6,773 nucleotides of DNA from Thiothrix sp. (GTDB lineage Bacteria > Pseudomonadota > Gammaproteobacteria > Thiotrichales > Thiotrichaceae). Shown piece after piece: positions 1 to 5,897 of the stretch. A program made the translations under genes and the position numbers. Position 1 is the stretch's first letter; each line of letters opens with the position of its first letter. The notes under the pieces are model-generated. The model had not been told where the DNA came from and searched no databases. It saw only the letters and a list, made by a program, of their open reading frames with translations. The stretch lies in assembly GCA_011375245.1 (NCBI GenBank), contig DRMA01000151.1, positions 1 to 6,773 on the forward strand, given 5' to 3'.

Positions 1-82
1 CTGGCTCTTCAGCAGCAAGTTGTGTCGAGCTGACAATACTAATACTTAAACCAGCAAGTACACCAAGAAGTTTCGTATTCAT
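1..82 (-). CDS. Exported protein of unknown function, N-terminal fragment
   Basis: An open frame starts at an ATG (positions 82-80, reading leftwards) and runs off the left edge after 27 full codons. The peptide starts MNTKLLGVLAGLSISIVSST and continues QLAAEEP. This is a classic Sec signal peptide: a short N-region with one lysine, a hydrophobic core of about 14 residues, and a polar stretch ending in a likely signal peptidase I site near QLAA before the acidic mature start. There is no lipobox cysteine. The product is therefore inferred to be periplasmic or secreted, but the mature part lies outside the window and the function cannot be named. Upstream Shine-Dalgarno complementarity is weak. 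The gene is divergent from thiS and shares the 209-bp spacer with it. The call rests on the signal peptide pattern, which is unlikely by chance directly at the edge of a non-coding stretch. Confidence 0.7.
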   Translation of the reverse strand, partial: MNTKLLGVLAGLSISIVSSTQLAAEEP

Positions 83-151
83 AAATTAATAACCGCCACT
101 GATTGATCACTCCCTAGCGAGGATCCATCATAAATAATATAAAAAACCGAA

Positions 152-180
152 AGTCTATGCCGAATATTATAAAGTTACAA
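152..180 (-). promoter_or_regulatory. Candidate sigma70 promoter of the left-edge exported protein gene
   Basis: Read on the minus strand, TTGTAA (180-175) is followed after 17 bp by TAGACT (157-152). Each hexamer matches the sigma70 consensus at four of six positions, and the spacing is ideal. An alternative -10, TATAAT at 171-166, lies within the spacer. The region is AT-rich, so chance matches are likely; treat this as a tentative site about 70 bp upstream of the start codon. Confidence 0.28.
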
Positions 181-250
181 GCGCTAACCCGCATACCTAC
201 AACCTATGTCAGATATGTAGTCGGTTATAGATACCATTCTTGCCTCAGCT

Positions 251-259
251 TGTTATAAT
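251..259 (+). promoter_or_regulatory. Extended -10 promoter for thiS-thiG-trmB
   Basis: TGTTATAAT is a perfect TATAAT (254-259) with the extended -10 TG one base before it. No good -35 hexamer sits 16-18 bp upstream, which is common for extended -10 promoters. Transcription would start near position 266 and leave a leader of about 26 nt before the thiS ATG. That is too short for a TPP riboswitch downstream of this start. Confidence 0.55.
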
Positions 260-291
260 CCCGTTTCATTTTTTATAGTTCGTATCCCAGC

Positions 292-492
292 ATGGACATC
301 ATCGTAAACGGAAAGACAAATACAGTTCAACCTAATACCAGTGTTGCCGACCTAATCACAATACTCGCATTGGATGGCAAGCGTTTTGCCATTGAAATCA
401 ACAAAGAACTGGTACTAAGGAGTAGCTTTGATACAACCCACTTACACGCTGGTGATAAGATTGAAATCGTAGGCGCTATAGGTGGCGGATAA
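292..492 (+). CDS. thiS: Sulfur carrier protein ThiS
   Basis: Small ubiquitin-fold sulfur carrier of 66 residues, the usual ThiS length. In this family ThiF adenylates the C-terminal glycine, which is then converted to a thiocarboxylate that hands sulfur to ThiG during synthesis of the thiazole moiety of thiamine in the cytoplasm. The sequence shows a beta-strand start (MDIIVNGK), a central AIEINKELV segment, the DKIEIVGAIGGG end and the required Gly-Gly C-terminus (here three glycines). The ATG gives the canonical ThiS N-terminus, but no Shine-Dalgarno sequence precedes it; the bases just upstream are TCGTATCCCAGC. The gene lies 5 nt before thiG, so the two are surely co-transcribed. No thiF, thiO or thiH is present in the window, so the activating and glycine-oxidising partners must be elsewhere. 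Confidence 0.93.
   Translation: MDIIVNGKTNTVQPNTSVADLITILALDGKRFAIEINKELVLRSSFDTTHLHAGDKIEIVGAIGGG
480..485 (+). promoter_or_regulatory. Ribosome binding site of thiG inside the thiS 3' end
   Basis: AGGTGG matches the Shine-Dalgarno consensus AGGAGG at five of six positions and lies 12 nt before the thiG ATG, a long but workable spacing. It is formed by the last base of the thiS isoleucine codon plus the first two codons of the Gly-Gly-Gly tail. It suggests translational coupling of thiS and thiG. Confidence 0.5.
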
Positions 493-497
493 TCATC

Positions 498-1280
498 ATG
501 AAAAAAGATAGTCTTATTATTGCAGGAAAGGAATACCAATCACGTCTGTTAACAGGGACGGGAAAGTATACTGATATGGAACAAACGCAACAAGCCACCG
601 AGGCCAGTGGTGCAGAGATTATAACCATTGCCATTCGCCGTAGTAATATTGGTCAACATGCAGATGAGCCTAACTTACTTGATATATTACCTCCTGAAAA
701 ATACACCTTATTACCCAATACAGCAGGGTGTTACACACTAGAAGATGCGGTAAGAACCTGTCGTTTAGCGCGTGAGTTATTAGACGGACATAAACTGGTA
801 AAACTCGAAGTACTTGGCAATGAAAAAACCTTATTCCCTGATGTAATTGAAACTTTAAAAGCCGCTGAAATACTAGTAAAAGACAACTTTGATGTCATGG
901 TGTATACCAATGATGATCCTATTATTGCCAAACAATTAGAAGAAATCGGCTGTGTTGCTGTTATGCCATTAGCCGCTCCCATTGGCTCAGGGTTAGGAAT
1001 TCGCAATCCGTATAACATTTTAGAAATTATTGAAAATGCAAACGTACCCATTTTAGTTGATGCAGGTGTAGGCACAGCTTCTGATGCTGCGATTGCTATG
1101 GAGTTAGGCTGTGATGGCATTTTGATGAATACTGCTATTGCTAATGCACAAAATCCTGTACTCATGGCAACCGCTATGAAAAATGCCGTGCTTGCAGGTC
1201 GTCAAGCCTTTCTTGCAGGTAGAATACCCCGTAAACGTTATGCTTCCGCCTCCTCACCTATTGATGGTTCATTTGTTTAG
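498..1280 (+). CDS. thiG: Thiazole synthase ThiG
   Basis: Cytoplasmic (beta/alpha)8-barrel enzyme of 260 residues, full length for the family. It condenses 1-deoxy-D-xylulose 5-phosphate, dehydroglycine and sulfur from ThiS thiocarboxylate into thiazole phosphate. Diagnostic stretches in order: LLTGTGKY (17-24) at the N-terminus, ASGAEIITIAIRR (36-48), NTAGCYT (74-80), VKLEVLGNEKTLFPD (101-115), MPLAAPIGSGLGI (near 156-168), VDAGVGTASDAA (near 187-198) and the closing RKRYASASSP. Lys102 in VKLEVLG aligns with the lysine known to form the imine with deoxyxylulose phosphate in Bacillus subtilis ThiG (Lys96). The gene starts 5 nt after the thiS stop and is followed 19 nt later by trmB. The alternative name thiazole synthase family (ThiG, not the eukaryotic Thi4 type) is clear from sequence. 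No frameshift or missing active-site residue is seen. Confidence 0.97.
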   Translation: MKKDSLIIAGKEYQSRLLTGTGKYTDMEQTQQATEASGAEIITIAIRRSNIGQHADEPNLLDILPPEKYTLLPNTAGCYTLEDAVRTCRLARELLDGHKLVKLEVLGNEKTLFPDVIETLKAAEILVKDNFDVMVYTNDDPIIAKQLEEIGCVAVMPLAAPIGSGLGIRNPYNILEIIENANVPILVDAGVGTASDAAIAMELGCDGILMNTAIANAQNPVLMATAMKNAVLAGRQAFLAGRIPRKRYASASSPIDGSFV

Positions 1281-1299
1281 TGAGTTAACTTAAATCTTT

Positions 1300-2010
1300 A
1301 TGAACAGTGATAGTACCAACAGTAGCAGTAACGATAAACACTATACTCGTAAAATCCGTAGCTTCGTACTACGCCAAGGGCGAGTCACTAAAGCGCAAAA
1401 AATTGCGTTAGAAACGCTGTGGCCTATATTTGGCATTGAAAGAGCTAATACTTTGCTAAATTTCCCACAACTTTTTGGCAATGATGCACCAATTACCTTA
1501 GAAATTGGCTTTGGCAATGGTGCATCACTGGCAGAAATGGCAATCAACGCCCCTAAACGCAACTTTGTTGGCATTGAAGTACATCCACCAGGTGTGGGCA
1601 ATTTATTGCGTTTAATTGGCGATAATCAGTTAAAAAATATCCGTATTCTCAATGACGATGCGGTAGAAATTATTCAACAACGTATCGCACCAAAAAGCTT
1701 AGATCGCGTACAGCTGTATTTTCCTGATCCTTGGCATAAAAAAAAGCACAATAAGCGTCGTATTGTTACTGCAGAATTTGTTAACTTACTTGCATCACGT
1801 TTACAGGATAATGGTGTGCTTCATATGGCAACAGATTGGGAACATTACGCACTGCAAATGGAACGCGTCATGCTTGCCGCACCTACTTTTAAAAGCAGCT
1901 TTGAATCCGCTTTTGCACCACGTCCTAACTATCGCCCACTAACCAAATTTGAACAACGTGGTTTAAAATTAGGACATAGTGTGTGGGATTTAGTTTTTCA
2001 GAAAATATAA
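1300..2010 (+). CDS. trmB: tRNA (guanine-N7-)-methyltransferase TrmB
   Basis: SAM-dependent class I methyltransferase of 236 residues that forms m7G at position 46 in the variable loop of a subset of tRNAs. Visible landmarks: an RSFVLRQGRVTKAQ segment (20-33) close to the E. coli N-terminal motif, the SAM-binding loop LEIGFGNG (67-74), GIEVHPPGVG (91-100), NDDAVEI (118-124), the family signature FPDPWHKKKHNKRRIV (141-156), HMATDWEHYA (175-184), and TKFEQRGLKLGHSVWDLVF (215-233), which closes the substrate pocket in this family. The first 16 residues are Ser/Asn-rich and not conserved, so the exact start is slightly uncertain; no strong Shine-Dalgarno precedes the ATG. The position directly after thiG matches the gene order I know from Pseudomonas. 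It is probably read from the thiS promoter, although a separate weak promoter cannot be excluded. Confidence 0.96.
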   Translation: MNSDSTNSSSNDKHYTRKIRSFVLRQGRVTKAQKIALETLWPIFGIERANTLLNFPQLFGNDAPITLEIGFGNGASLAEMAINAPKRNFVGIEVHPPGVGNLLRLIGDNQLKNIRILNDDAVEIIQQRIAPKSLDRVQLYFPDPWHKKKHNKRRIVTAEFVNLLASRLQDNGVLHMATDWEHYALQMERVMLAAPTFKSSFESAFAPRPNYRPLTKFEQRGLKLGHSVWDLVFQKI

Positions 2011-2024
2011 TCGTAATAGCATTC

Positions 2025-2029
2025 AGAGG
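2025..2029 (+). promoter_or_regulatory. Ribosome binding site of the 79-residue gene
   Basis: AGAGG lies 8 nt before the ATG at 2038 and is among the best Shine-Dalgarno matches in the window. It favours the first ATG over the second one at 2047 and supports the small frame being translated. Confidence 0.55.
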
Positions 2030-2037
2030 CAAAATAA

Positions 2038-2277
2038 ATGCGCGGTATGGTTCCCAACGATCCACAAACACAAGTATCTAACTACCATTATGCTATTGTC
2101 TATGCACCACGCAAAAAACGTAATCGTTTCCCTGCCTCTTGTGTTGAATTACAAGAAACGATTGAAGAGGTTGTCACATCCGCTGAGCCTGATAGAAAAC
2201 GTTATGCCGCTAAAGTACATGGTCCCTCTAAATCATCCGAAGGACAATTTATTTATTATCTAATTGAATGGCTATAG
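2038..2277 (+). CDS. Small basic protein of unknown function (79 residues)
   Basis: I do not recognise this protein. It begins 27 nt after trmB, has a good Shine-Dalgarno and is probably the last gene of the thiS-thiG-trmB transcript. The sequence suggests a compact alpha/beta fold: a strand YHYAIVYAP (16-24), a basic turn RKKRNRFP (25-32), an amphipathic helix from about Ser34 to Ala49, then YAAKVHGP (56-63), a polar loop SKSSEGQ (64-70) and a final hydrophobic strand FIYYLIEWL (71-79). There is no signal peptide, membrane helix or Cys pair; the only cysteine is Cys35. The aromatic-rich strands and patterned hydrophobicity look like a real folded protein rather than a chance frame. The basic patch might contact nucleic acid, but that is only a guess. 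Its last 29 bp overlap the 3' end of the oppositely oriented waaA. An alternative start is Met4 (2047). Confidence 0.75.
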   Translation: MRGMVPNDPQTQVSNYHYAIVYAPRKKRNRFPASCVELQETIEEVVTSAEPDRKRYAAKVHGPSKSSEGQFIYYLIEWL

Positions 2278-3532
2278 CATTAATACGCGCAATCAAACGT
2301 GCTGTGGCTCCTTTATGTTGCTCAATAACCTGATGCCCTCTTTCCCCCATTGCAGATAAAGCCTGTTTGTCTGCCAACATCTGTTGTATATGTTGTAAAA
2401 CATTTTCATTACACTCTGCAACAACCGCAGCATCAACCTGCTGTAACAAATTATAAGCCATTGTAAAATTAAAAATAAATGTACCACTCAGTACAGCCTT
2501 TGCACAATATGCAGGCTCTAACGGATTATGCCCACCTGTTGCAACCAAACTTCCACCCATAAAAACGAGGTCTGCACTTAAATACCACGCAAACATTTCA
2601 CCCATTGTATCGCCAAGAATAATATCTGTATTTGTATGAAAATGCTGCGCAATTGAACGACGTTGCACATGAAAACCAGTTTGTTCAATAAGTGTATAAA
2701 CATGATCAAAACGCTCAGGATGGCGGGGGATAATAATCAGCAACAAATCACGATAAATAGACTTTAGTTGAGCATAAATATCCAGTAAAATTTCATCTTC
2801 CCCCTCATGCGTACTTGCTGCTACCAAGACCATTCTCTGCCCCCACTCACATCTAAACTCACTAGCTATTTTTTTATATTTTTCATCTATATATAAATCT
2901 AACTTAATGTCACCTATTATCTCTATGCTTTGACTAGGTGCTGCCAATAAACTAAAATTATCAGCATCTACTTTATTCCGACAAGCTAATAAGGTGGCAT
3001 AAGATAAAGTTTCTGCTACCAAGCCTTTTAGTCTTAAATAACGCTGGGTTGCTCGCTCAGATAATCGTGCATTTGCCAAGATAATAGGAATTGAACGCTT
3101 TGCACAACCATGCCAAAAATTAGGCCATATTTCCGTTTCAATCACCACAAATAGCTCGGGTTTTACCCGTGATAAACTAAGATCAATCAGCAAAGGTAAA
3201 TCATAGGGGAAATAACGATGCTGCACACGATCACCAAATAGACGTTGAACCGTTTCTGCACCTGTTGCTGTTATGGTACTAATAACAATACTGCTATCAC
3301 CATACTGCTGCAATAACAATTCAACAAGGTTTTTGGCCGCAATCACTTCACCCACCGAAACAGCATGTATCCATAGTCGTATAGGTATATTAGGAACAGG
3401 ATAAAACCCAAAACGCTCCTGTATTCGCTGCCGATGCACGGGAGCTTGACGACTTCGCCACAATAAGCGAAGCACCATTAACGGCACAATAAAAAGTAAC
3501 AAGCTAGTATAAAGAAAACGACGAATAGACAT
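2249..3532 (-). CDS. waaA: 3-deoxy-D-manno-octulosonic acid (Kdo) transferase WaaA
   Basis: Inner-membrane GT-B glycosyltransferase (family GT30) of 427 residues, about the size of E. coli WaaA (425). It transfers Kdo from CMP-Kdo to the lipid A precursor lipid IVA on the cytoplasmic face. An N-terminal hydrophobic anchor covers about residues 6-23. Family motifs follow: WRSRQAPVHRQRIQERFGFY (25-44), HAVSVGE (56-62), whose glutamate corresponds to the proposed catalytic base, FPYDLP (108-113), IETEIWPN (131-138), ANARLSERA (153-161), VAASTHEGEDE (237-247), PRHPERF (269-275), GDTMGEM (307-313) and GGSLVATGGHNPLEP (326-340), the nucleotide-sugar end of the second Rossmann domain. Whether it adds one, two or more Kdo units cannot be read from sequence. 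It is divergent from slyD and convergent with the small gene at 2038, overlapping it by 29 bp in its poorly conserved C-terminal tail. No clear Shine-Dalgarno is seen. Confidence 0.96.
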   Translation of the reverse strand: MSIRRFLYTSLLLFIVPLMVLRLLWRSRQAPVHRQRIQERFGFYPVPNIPIRLWIHAVSVGEVIAAKNLVELLLQQYGDSSIVISTITATGAETVQRLFGDRVQHRYFPYDLPLLIDLSLSRVKPELFVVIETEIWPNFWHGCAKRSIPIILANARLSERATQRYLRLKGLVAETLSYATLLACRNKVDADNFSLLAAPSQSIEIIGDIKLDLYIDEKYKKIASEFRCEWGQRMVLVAASTHEGEDEILLDIYAQLKSIYRDLLLIIIPRHPERFDHVYTLIEQTGFHVQRRSIAQHFHTNTDIILGDTMGEMFAWYLSADLVFMGGSLVATGGHNPLEPAYCAKAVLSGTFIFNFTMAYNLLQQVDAAVVAECNENVLQHIQQMLADKQALSAMGERGHQVIEQHKGATARLIARINAIAIQLDNK

Positions 3533-3559
3533 TATATGATGATAAGCAAGAAAAGATTC

Positions 3560-3588
3560 ATCATAGACCTATTCAATATAATTACCAA
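3560..3588 (-). promoter_or_regulatory. Candidate sigma70 promoter of waaA
   Basis: On the minus strand, TTGGTA (3588-3583; four of six consensus matches) is followed after exactly 17 bp by TATGAT (3565-3560; five of six). Transcription would begin about 20 nt upstream of the waaA ATG. It is the best-spaced promoter pair in this divergent region. Confidence 0.5.
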
Positions 3589-3665
3589 AGGTTATACTAT
3601 GCGAAAAAACCACCTATATTATTTAGATATTAATAACTTATATCAATAACCTACTGGATTAGATG

Positions 3666-4163
3666 ATGAAAATCAGTAAAAATACTGTACCTAGCCTTGC
3701 TTATACGCTAAAAAATGATACTGGTGAAGTATTGGATCAAGCCGACAAAGAGAATGCCTTTGTCTATTTGCATGGTCATGCAGGTGTTATTGTTGGATTG
3801 GAAAAAGCACTTGAAGGGAAAATAACAGGTGACATCTTAACATTAGATATTGCACCTGAAGAAGCTTATGGTCAAAGACATGAAAGCTCTATTCAGGAAA
3901 TGCCTCTTGATATGTTTGAAAATATTGATAAATCAGAGATTTTTGAAGGTGCTCAGTTTCATGCCGAAACCAATCAAGGCATGCAAATTGTCACCATAAC
4001 GCAGGTGGGCGAAGAAACCGTTACTGTTGATGGAAATCATCCAATGGCAGGTCTTACCCTTCATTTTGATATTGAAATATTAGATGTTCGCGATGCAAGC
4101 AAAGAAGAAATAGCACATGGTCATATCCATGCTCATGGCAGTTCTTGTGGGCATAATCATTAA
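3666..4163 (+). CDS. slyD: FKBP-type peptidyl-prolyl isomerase SlyD
   Basis: Cytoplasmic prolyl cis-trans isomerase and chaperone with metal-binding ability; in E. coli SlyD also supplies nickel for hydrogenase maturation. The product has 165 residues from this ATG. The FKBP domain is split: residues 1-70 with YLHGH (34-38) and APEEAYG (63-69), then an insert-in-flap chaperone domain around 75-122, then the returning FKBP strand with VDGNHPMAGLTLHF (121-134). The tail HGHIHAHGSSCGHNH holds seven histidines and one cysteine, so it can bind metal, but it is much shorter than the E. coli tail (196 residues in all, many His and Cys). Two ATGs are adjacent (3663 and 3666); I chose the second because homologues begin with M-K and because GGA at 3656-3658 then has 7-nt spacing. 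A -10-like TATACT lies at 3593-3598 without a convincing -35. No clear terminator follows. Confidence 0.93.
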   Translation: MKISKNTVPSLAYTLKNDTGEVLDQADKENAFVYLHGHAGVIVGLEKALEGKITGDILTLDIAPEEAYGQRHESSIQEMPLDMFENIDKSEIFEGAQFHAETNQGMQIVTITQVGEETVTVDGNHPMAGLTLHFDIEILDVRDASKEEIAHGHIHAHGSSCGHNH

Positions 4164-4289
4164 GCAATAACTATTAAACAGTGGTTAATATACATTGAAT
4201 GGCCACAAAATAATCTATAAATAACTACAATATCCTCGTAAAACTAGTATATACTTTTTAAAGTAAATTCTATCTTATAGGTCGTAACT

Positions 4290-5831
4290 ATGAATCCCTT
4301 ATCAGTTTTATTGATTATAGCCCTTACAATCGGGTTGCTTGCCTTTTTATCTTTTACCCTTTTTTATCGCCGTGCCGATAAACAAACATCTATTGTTCGC
4401 ACAGGCTTAGGTGGAGAAAGTGTTATTATGAGTAGTGGTTTGATGGTCGTGCCATTACTACATAAACTTATCAAAGTTAACATGAAAACGATTGAAGTAC
4501 CTATTTCTCGCATAGAAACAGACTCCATCACAACTAAAGACCATCTTCGTGTTGACGTTAAAGCAAATTTTTTTCTACGTGTAGAAACAACAAAAAGCGA
4601 TATTTCATTAGCCGCTCAAACAATGGGCAACTATACCTTTGACGATGCAAAAATGTTTGATATGTTTGAAGAACGTTGCGAAGCTGCACTCGTTGGTGTT
4701 GTTAACAAGATGACACTCGATGAACTACATACCAATAAGGAACATTTTCGTGATGATGTTGAAAATTTCATCCGCAATGATCTTGCCTCTAATGGTCTAG
4801 TTCTACAATCGGTTGCACTAAAATATGTTAACCAATCAGCAACTGAATTTTTCAACAATCAAAATATTTTTGATTCTCAAGGTCTTACGCGCATAAAAGA
4901 ACAAATTGCTAGAGATTCTAGAGATCAAGCAGAAGCTAAAAGTAAACGTGAAATCGAAATCCGTGAACTTGAATATGAAGCAGAAGCAAATGCCATTGAC
5001 TTTGAAAAGAAACTAGTTGAGGAAGAGGAAGAAAAACGTCGCGAAATTAACGACATCCAGCAAAAAACAGAACGAGATATTGCTCAAGCTCGCATTACTA
5101 AAGAACGTGATATTGAGCTATTCCAACAACGAAAAAGCATGCTGATTGCTGAAGGTCAAAAGAAAGTTGCTGAGATATGGATAGAGACTGATAAATTAAA
5201 AGCCCTTGCAGCAAAAGCTTCTGAAGAAGTCACTACTGCTAGAGAAACAGCCCAAGCAGAACGTAACCGCACTGTTGAAATTATTGGCACAGAGAAAGAA
5301 GCTGACAGACAACGTATTATTGCGCAAGCAGGTGCAGATGCTGAGAAGGTAGCCGCAGAAGCAGCAGCAATACGCTACCAAGTTGAAGCAACAGGTAAAA
5401 ATAAGCTTAACCAAGCAGCCAACACCTTGTCTAATGAACAGATTGACATGCAAGTTAAAATGAATATTGTCAAGCAGTTACCAAGTATTGTCAAAGAAAG
5501 CGTTAAACCTCTTGAGAACATTGAAGGTATAAAAATTATACAACTTGATGGCTTAAATAATGCAACAGGTAATGGCAACCAAGGTAGTAGTAATAGTGGT
5601 GGTAATGGGGGCGGTAATGGTGGCAGCGGCAGCTTATCTGACCAAATCGTTGATAGTGCCTTACGCTATAAAGCACAAGCACCTTTAGTTGATAACTTGC
5701 TTAAAGAAATTGGCATTGATGGCTCAAGCATGACTAGTCTTTCAGAAGCACTAAAAGATAATACATCAACAGCTAAAATTGAAAAAAAGGATGATACAAC
5801 AACAGATGGTGATATCAAGAAAAGCGCTTAA
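4290..5831 (+). CDS. Flotillin-family (YqiK-like) SPFH membrane protein
   Basis: Protein of 513 residues with flotillin architecture. An N-terminal membrane helix (about 5-25) is followed by an SPFH/band 7 domain (about 30-190, including the stretch VPISRIETDSITTKDHLRVDV at 70-90). A long charged coiled coil (about 195-375) is rich in Glu, Lys, Arg and Ala with EAxA-type heptads. Then comes a hydrophobic segment IVKQLPSIVKESVKPLENI (393-411), a Gly/Asn/Ser-rich linker (427-448), an amphipathic helix (about 449-475) and a charged tail. Proteins of this class oligomerise in the inner membrane and organise membrane domains; the exact role in this organism is unknown. AGG at 4279-4281 gives an 8-nt spaced ribosome binding site. 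A -10-like TATACT lies at 4250-4255 but with no good -35. Usual partners of the NfeD/YqiJ type are not adjacent, so the gene seems to be transcribed alone or after slyD (126-nt gap). Confidence 0.9.
   Translation: MNPLSVLLIIALTIGLLAFLSFTLFYRRADKQTSIVRTGLGGESVIMSSGLMVVPLLHKLIKVNMKTIEVPISRIETDSITTKDHLRVDVKANFFLRVETTKSDISLAAQTMGNYTFDDAKMFDMFEERCEAALVGVVNKMTLDELHTNKEHFRDDVENFIRNDLASNGLVLQSVALKYVNQSATEFFNNQNIFDSQGLTRIKEQIARDSRDQAEAKSKREIEIRELEYEAEANAIDFEKKLVEEEEEKRREINDIQQKTERDIAQARITKERDIELFQQRKSMLIAEGQKKVAEIWIETDKLKALAAKASEEVTTARETAQAERNRTVEIIGTEKEADRQRIIAQAGADAEKVAAEAAAIRYQVEATGKNKLNQAANTLSNEQIDMQVKMNIVKQLPSIVKESVKPLENIEGIKIIQLDGLNNATGNGNQGSSNSGGNGGGNGGSGSLSDQIVDSALRYKAQAPLVDNLLKEIGIDGSSMTSLSEALKDNTSTAKIEKKDDTTTDGDIKKSA
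5568..5633 (+). repeat. Low-complexity Gly/Asn/Ser codon tract in the flotillin gene
   Basis: Twenty-two codons encode only Gly, Asn, Ser and one Gln, built from recurring GGT, AAT, GGC and AGT/AGC triplets. The tract forms a flexible linker between the coiled-coil region and the C-terminal helix. It is locally much richer in G than the flanking DNA. Near-repeated triplets could allow in-frame length changes between strains. Confidence 0.75.
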
Positions 5832-5857
5832 TACTTAATTGAGACAGCATCAATTAG

Positions 5858-5897
5858 AATCCCACACATGCTATTATAAGCATCTGTGGGATTTTTT
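5858..5897 (+). terminator. Rho-independent terminator after the flotillin gene
   Basis: Left arm AATCCCACA (5858-5866) pairs perfectly with TGTGGGATT (5885-5893). A single C-C mismatch follows, then ATGCT (5868-5872) pairs with AGCAT (5879-5883) around a 6-nt loop ATTATA. A run of six T (5892-5897) follows on the plus strand. It starts 26 nt after the flotillin stop and is a very strong intrinsic terminator for plus-strand transcripts. On the minus strand the hairpin is followed by only a weakly U-rich stretch, so it may stop lipB transcripts less efficiently. The T-run overlaps the lipB stop codon. Confidence 0.92.

Noticed and set aside
197..220. Hairpin CTACA/TGTAG upstream of the thiS promoter
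   Set aside because: Only five base pairs around a 14-nt loop; easily due to chance in AT-rich DNA, and no second copy or known operator resemblance was seen.
181..291. TPP riboswitch upstream of thiS
   Set aside because: The conserved CTGAGA and the GGGTAA/ACCTGAT core elements are not present in the plausible leader, and the likely start site leaves only about 26 nt of leader.
327..539. 70-residue minus-strand frame across thiS and the thiG start
   Set aside because: Antisense to two conserved genes, no family resemblance and no convincing ribosome binding site.
731..1165. 144-residue minus-strand frame inside thiG
   Set aside because: It is a shadow of the thiG coding frame; the overlying gene is a complete, conserved thiazole synthase and the shadow peptide shows no family motif.
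1341..1601. 86-residue minus-strand frame inside trmB
   Set aside because: Shadow of a fully conserved methyltransferase gene.
2222..2245. GTCC/GGAC hairpin near the 3' end of the small gene
   Set aside because: A four-pair stem with a large loop inside coding sequence and no proper T-tract; not a credible terminator.
4181..4206. Possible terminator after slyD (GTGG/CCAC)
   Set aside because: Only a four-pair stem with an 18-nt loop and no T-run after it; transcription may continue into the flotillin gene.
4253..4264. ACTTT-TT-AAAGT palindrome before the flotillin gene
   Set aside because: Five AT-dominated base pairs with a 2-nt gap; such palindromes are expected by chance here, and no operator match is known to me.
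5196..5453. Cysteine- and phenylalanine-rich minus-strand frame inside the flotillin gene
   Set aside because: Its composition is just the complement of the Glu/Ala/Lys-rich coiled-coil codons; it is not an independent membrane protein.
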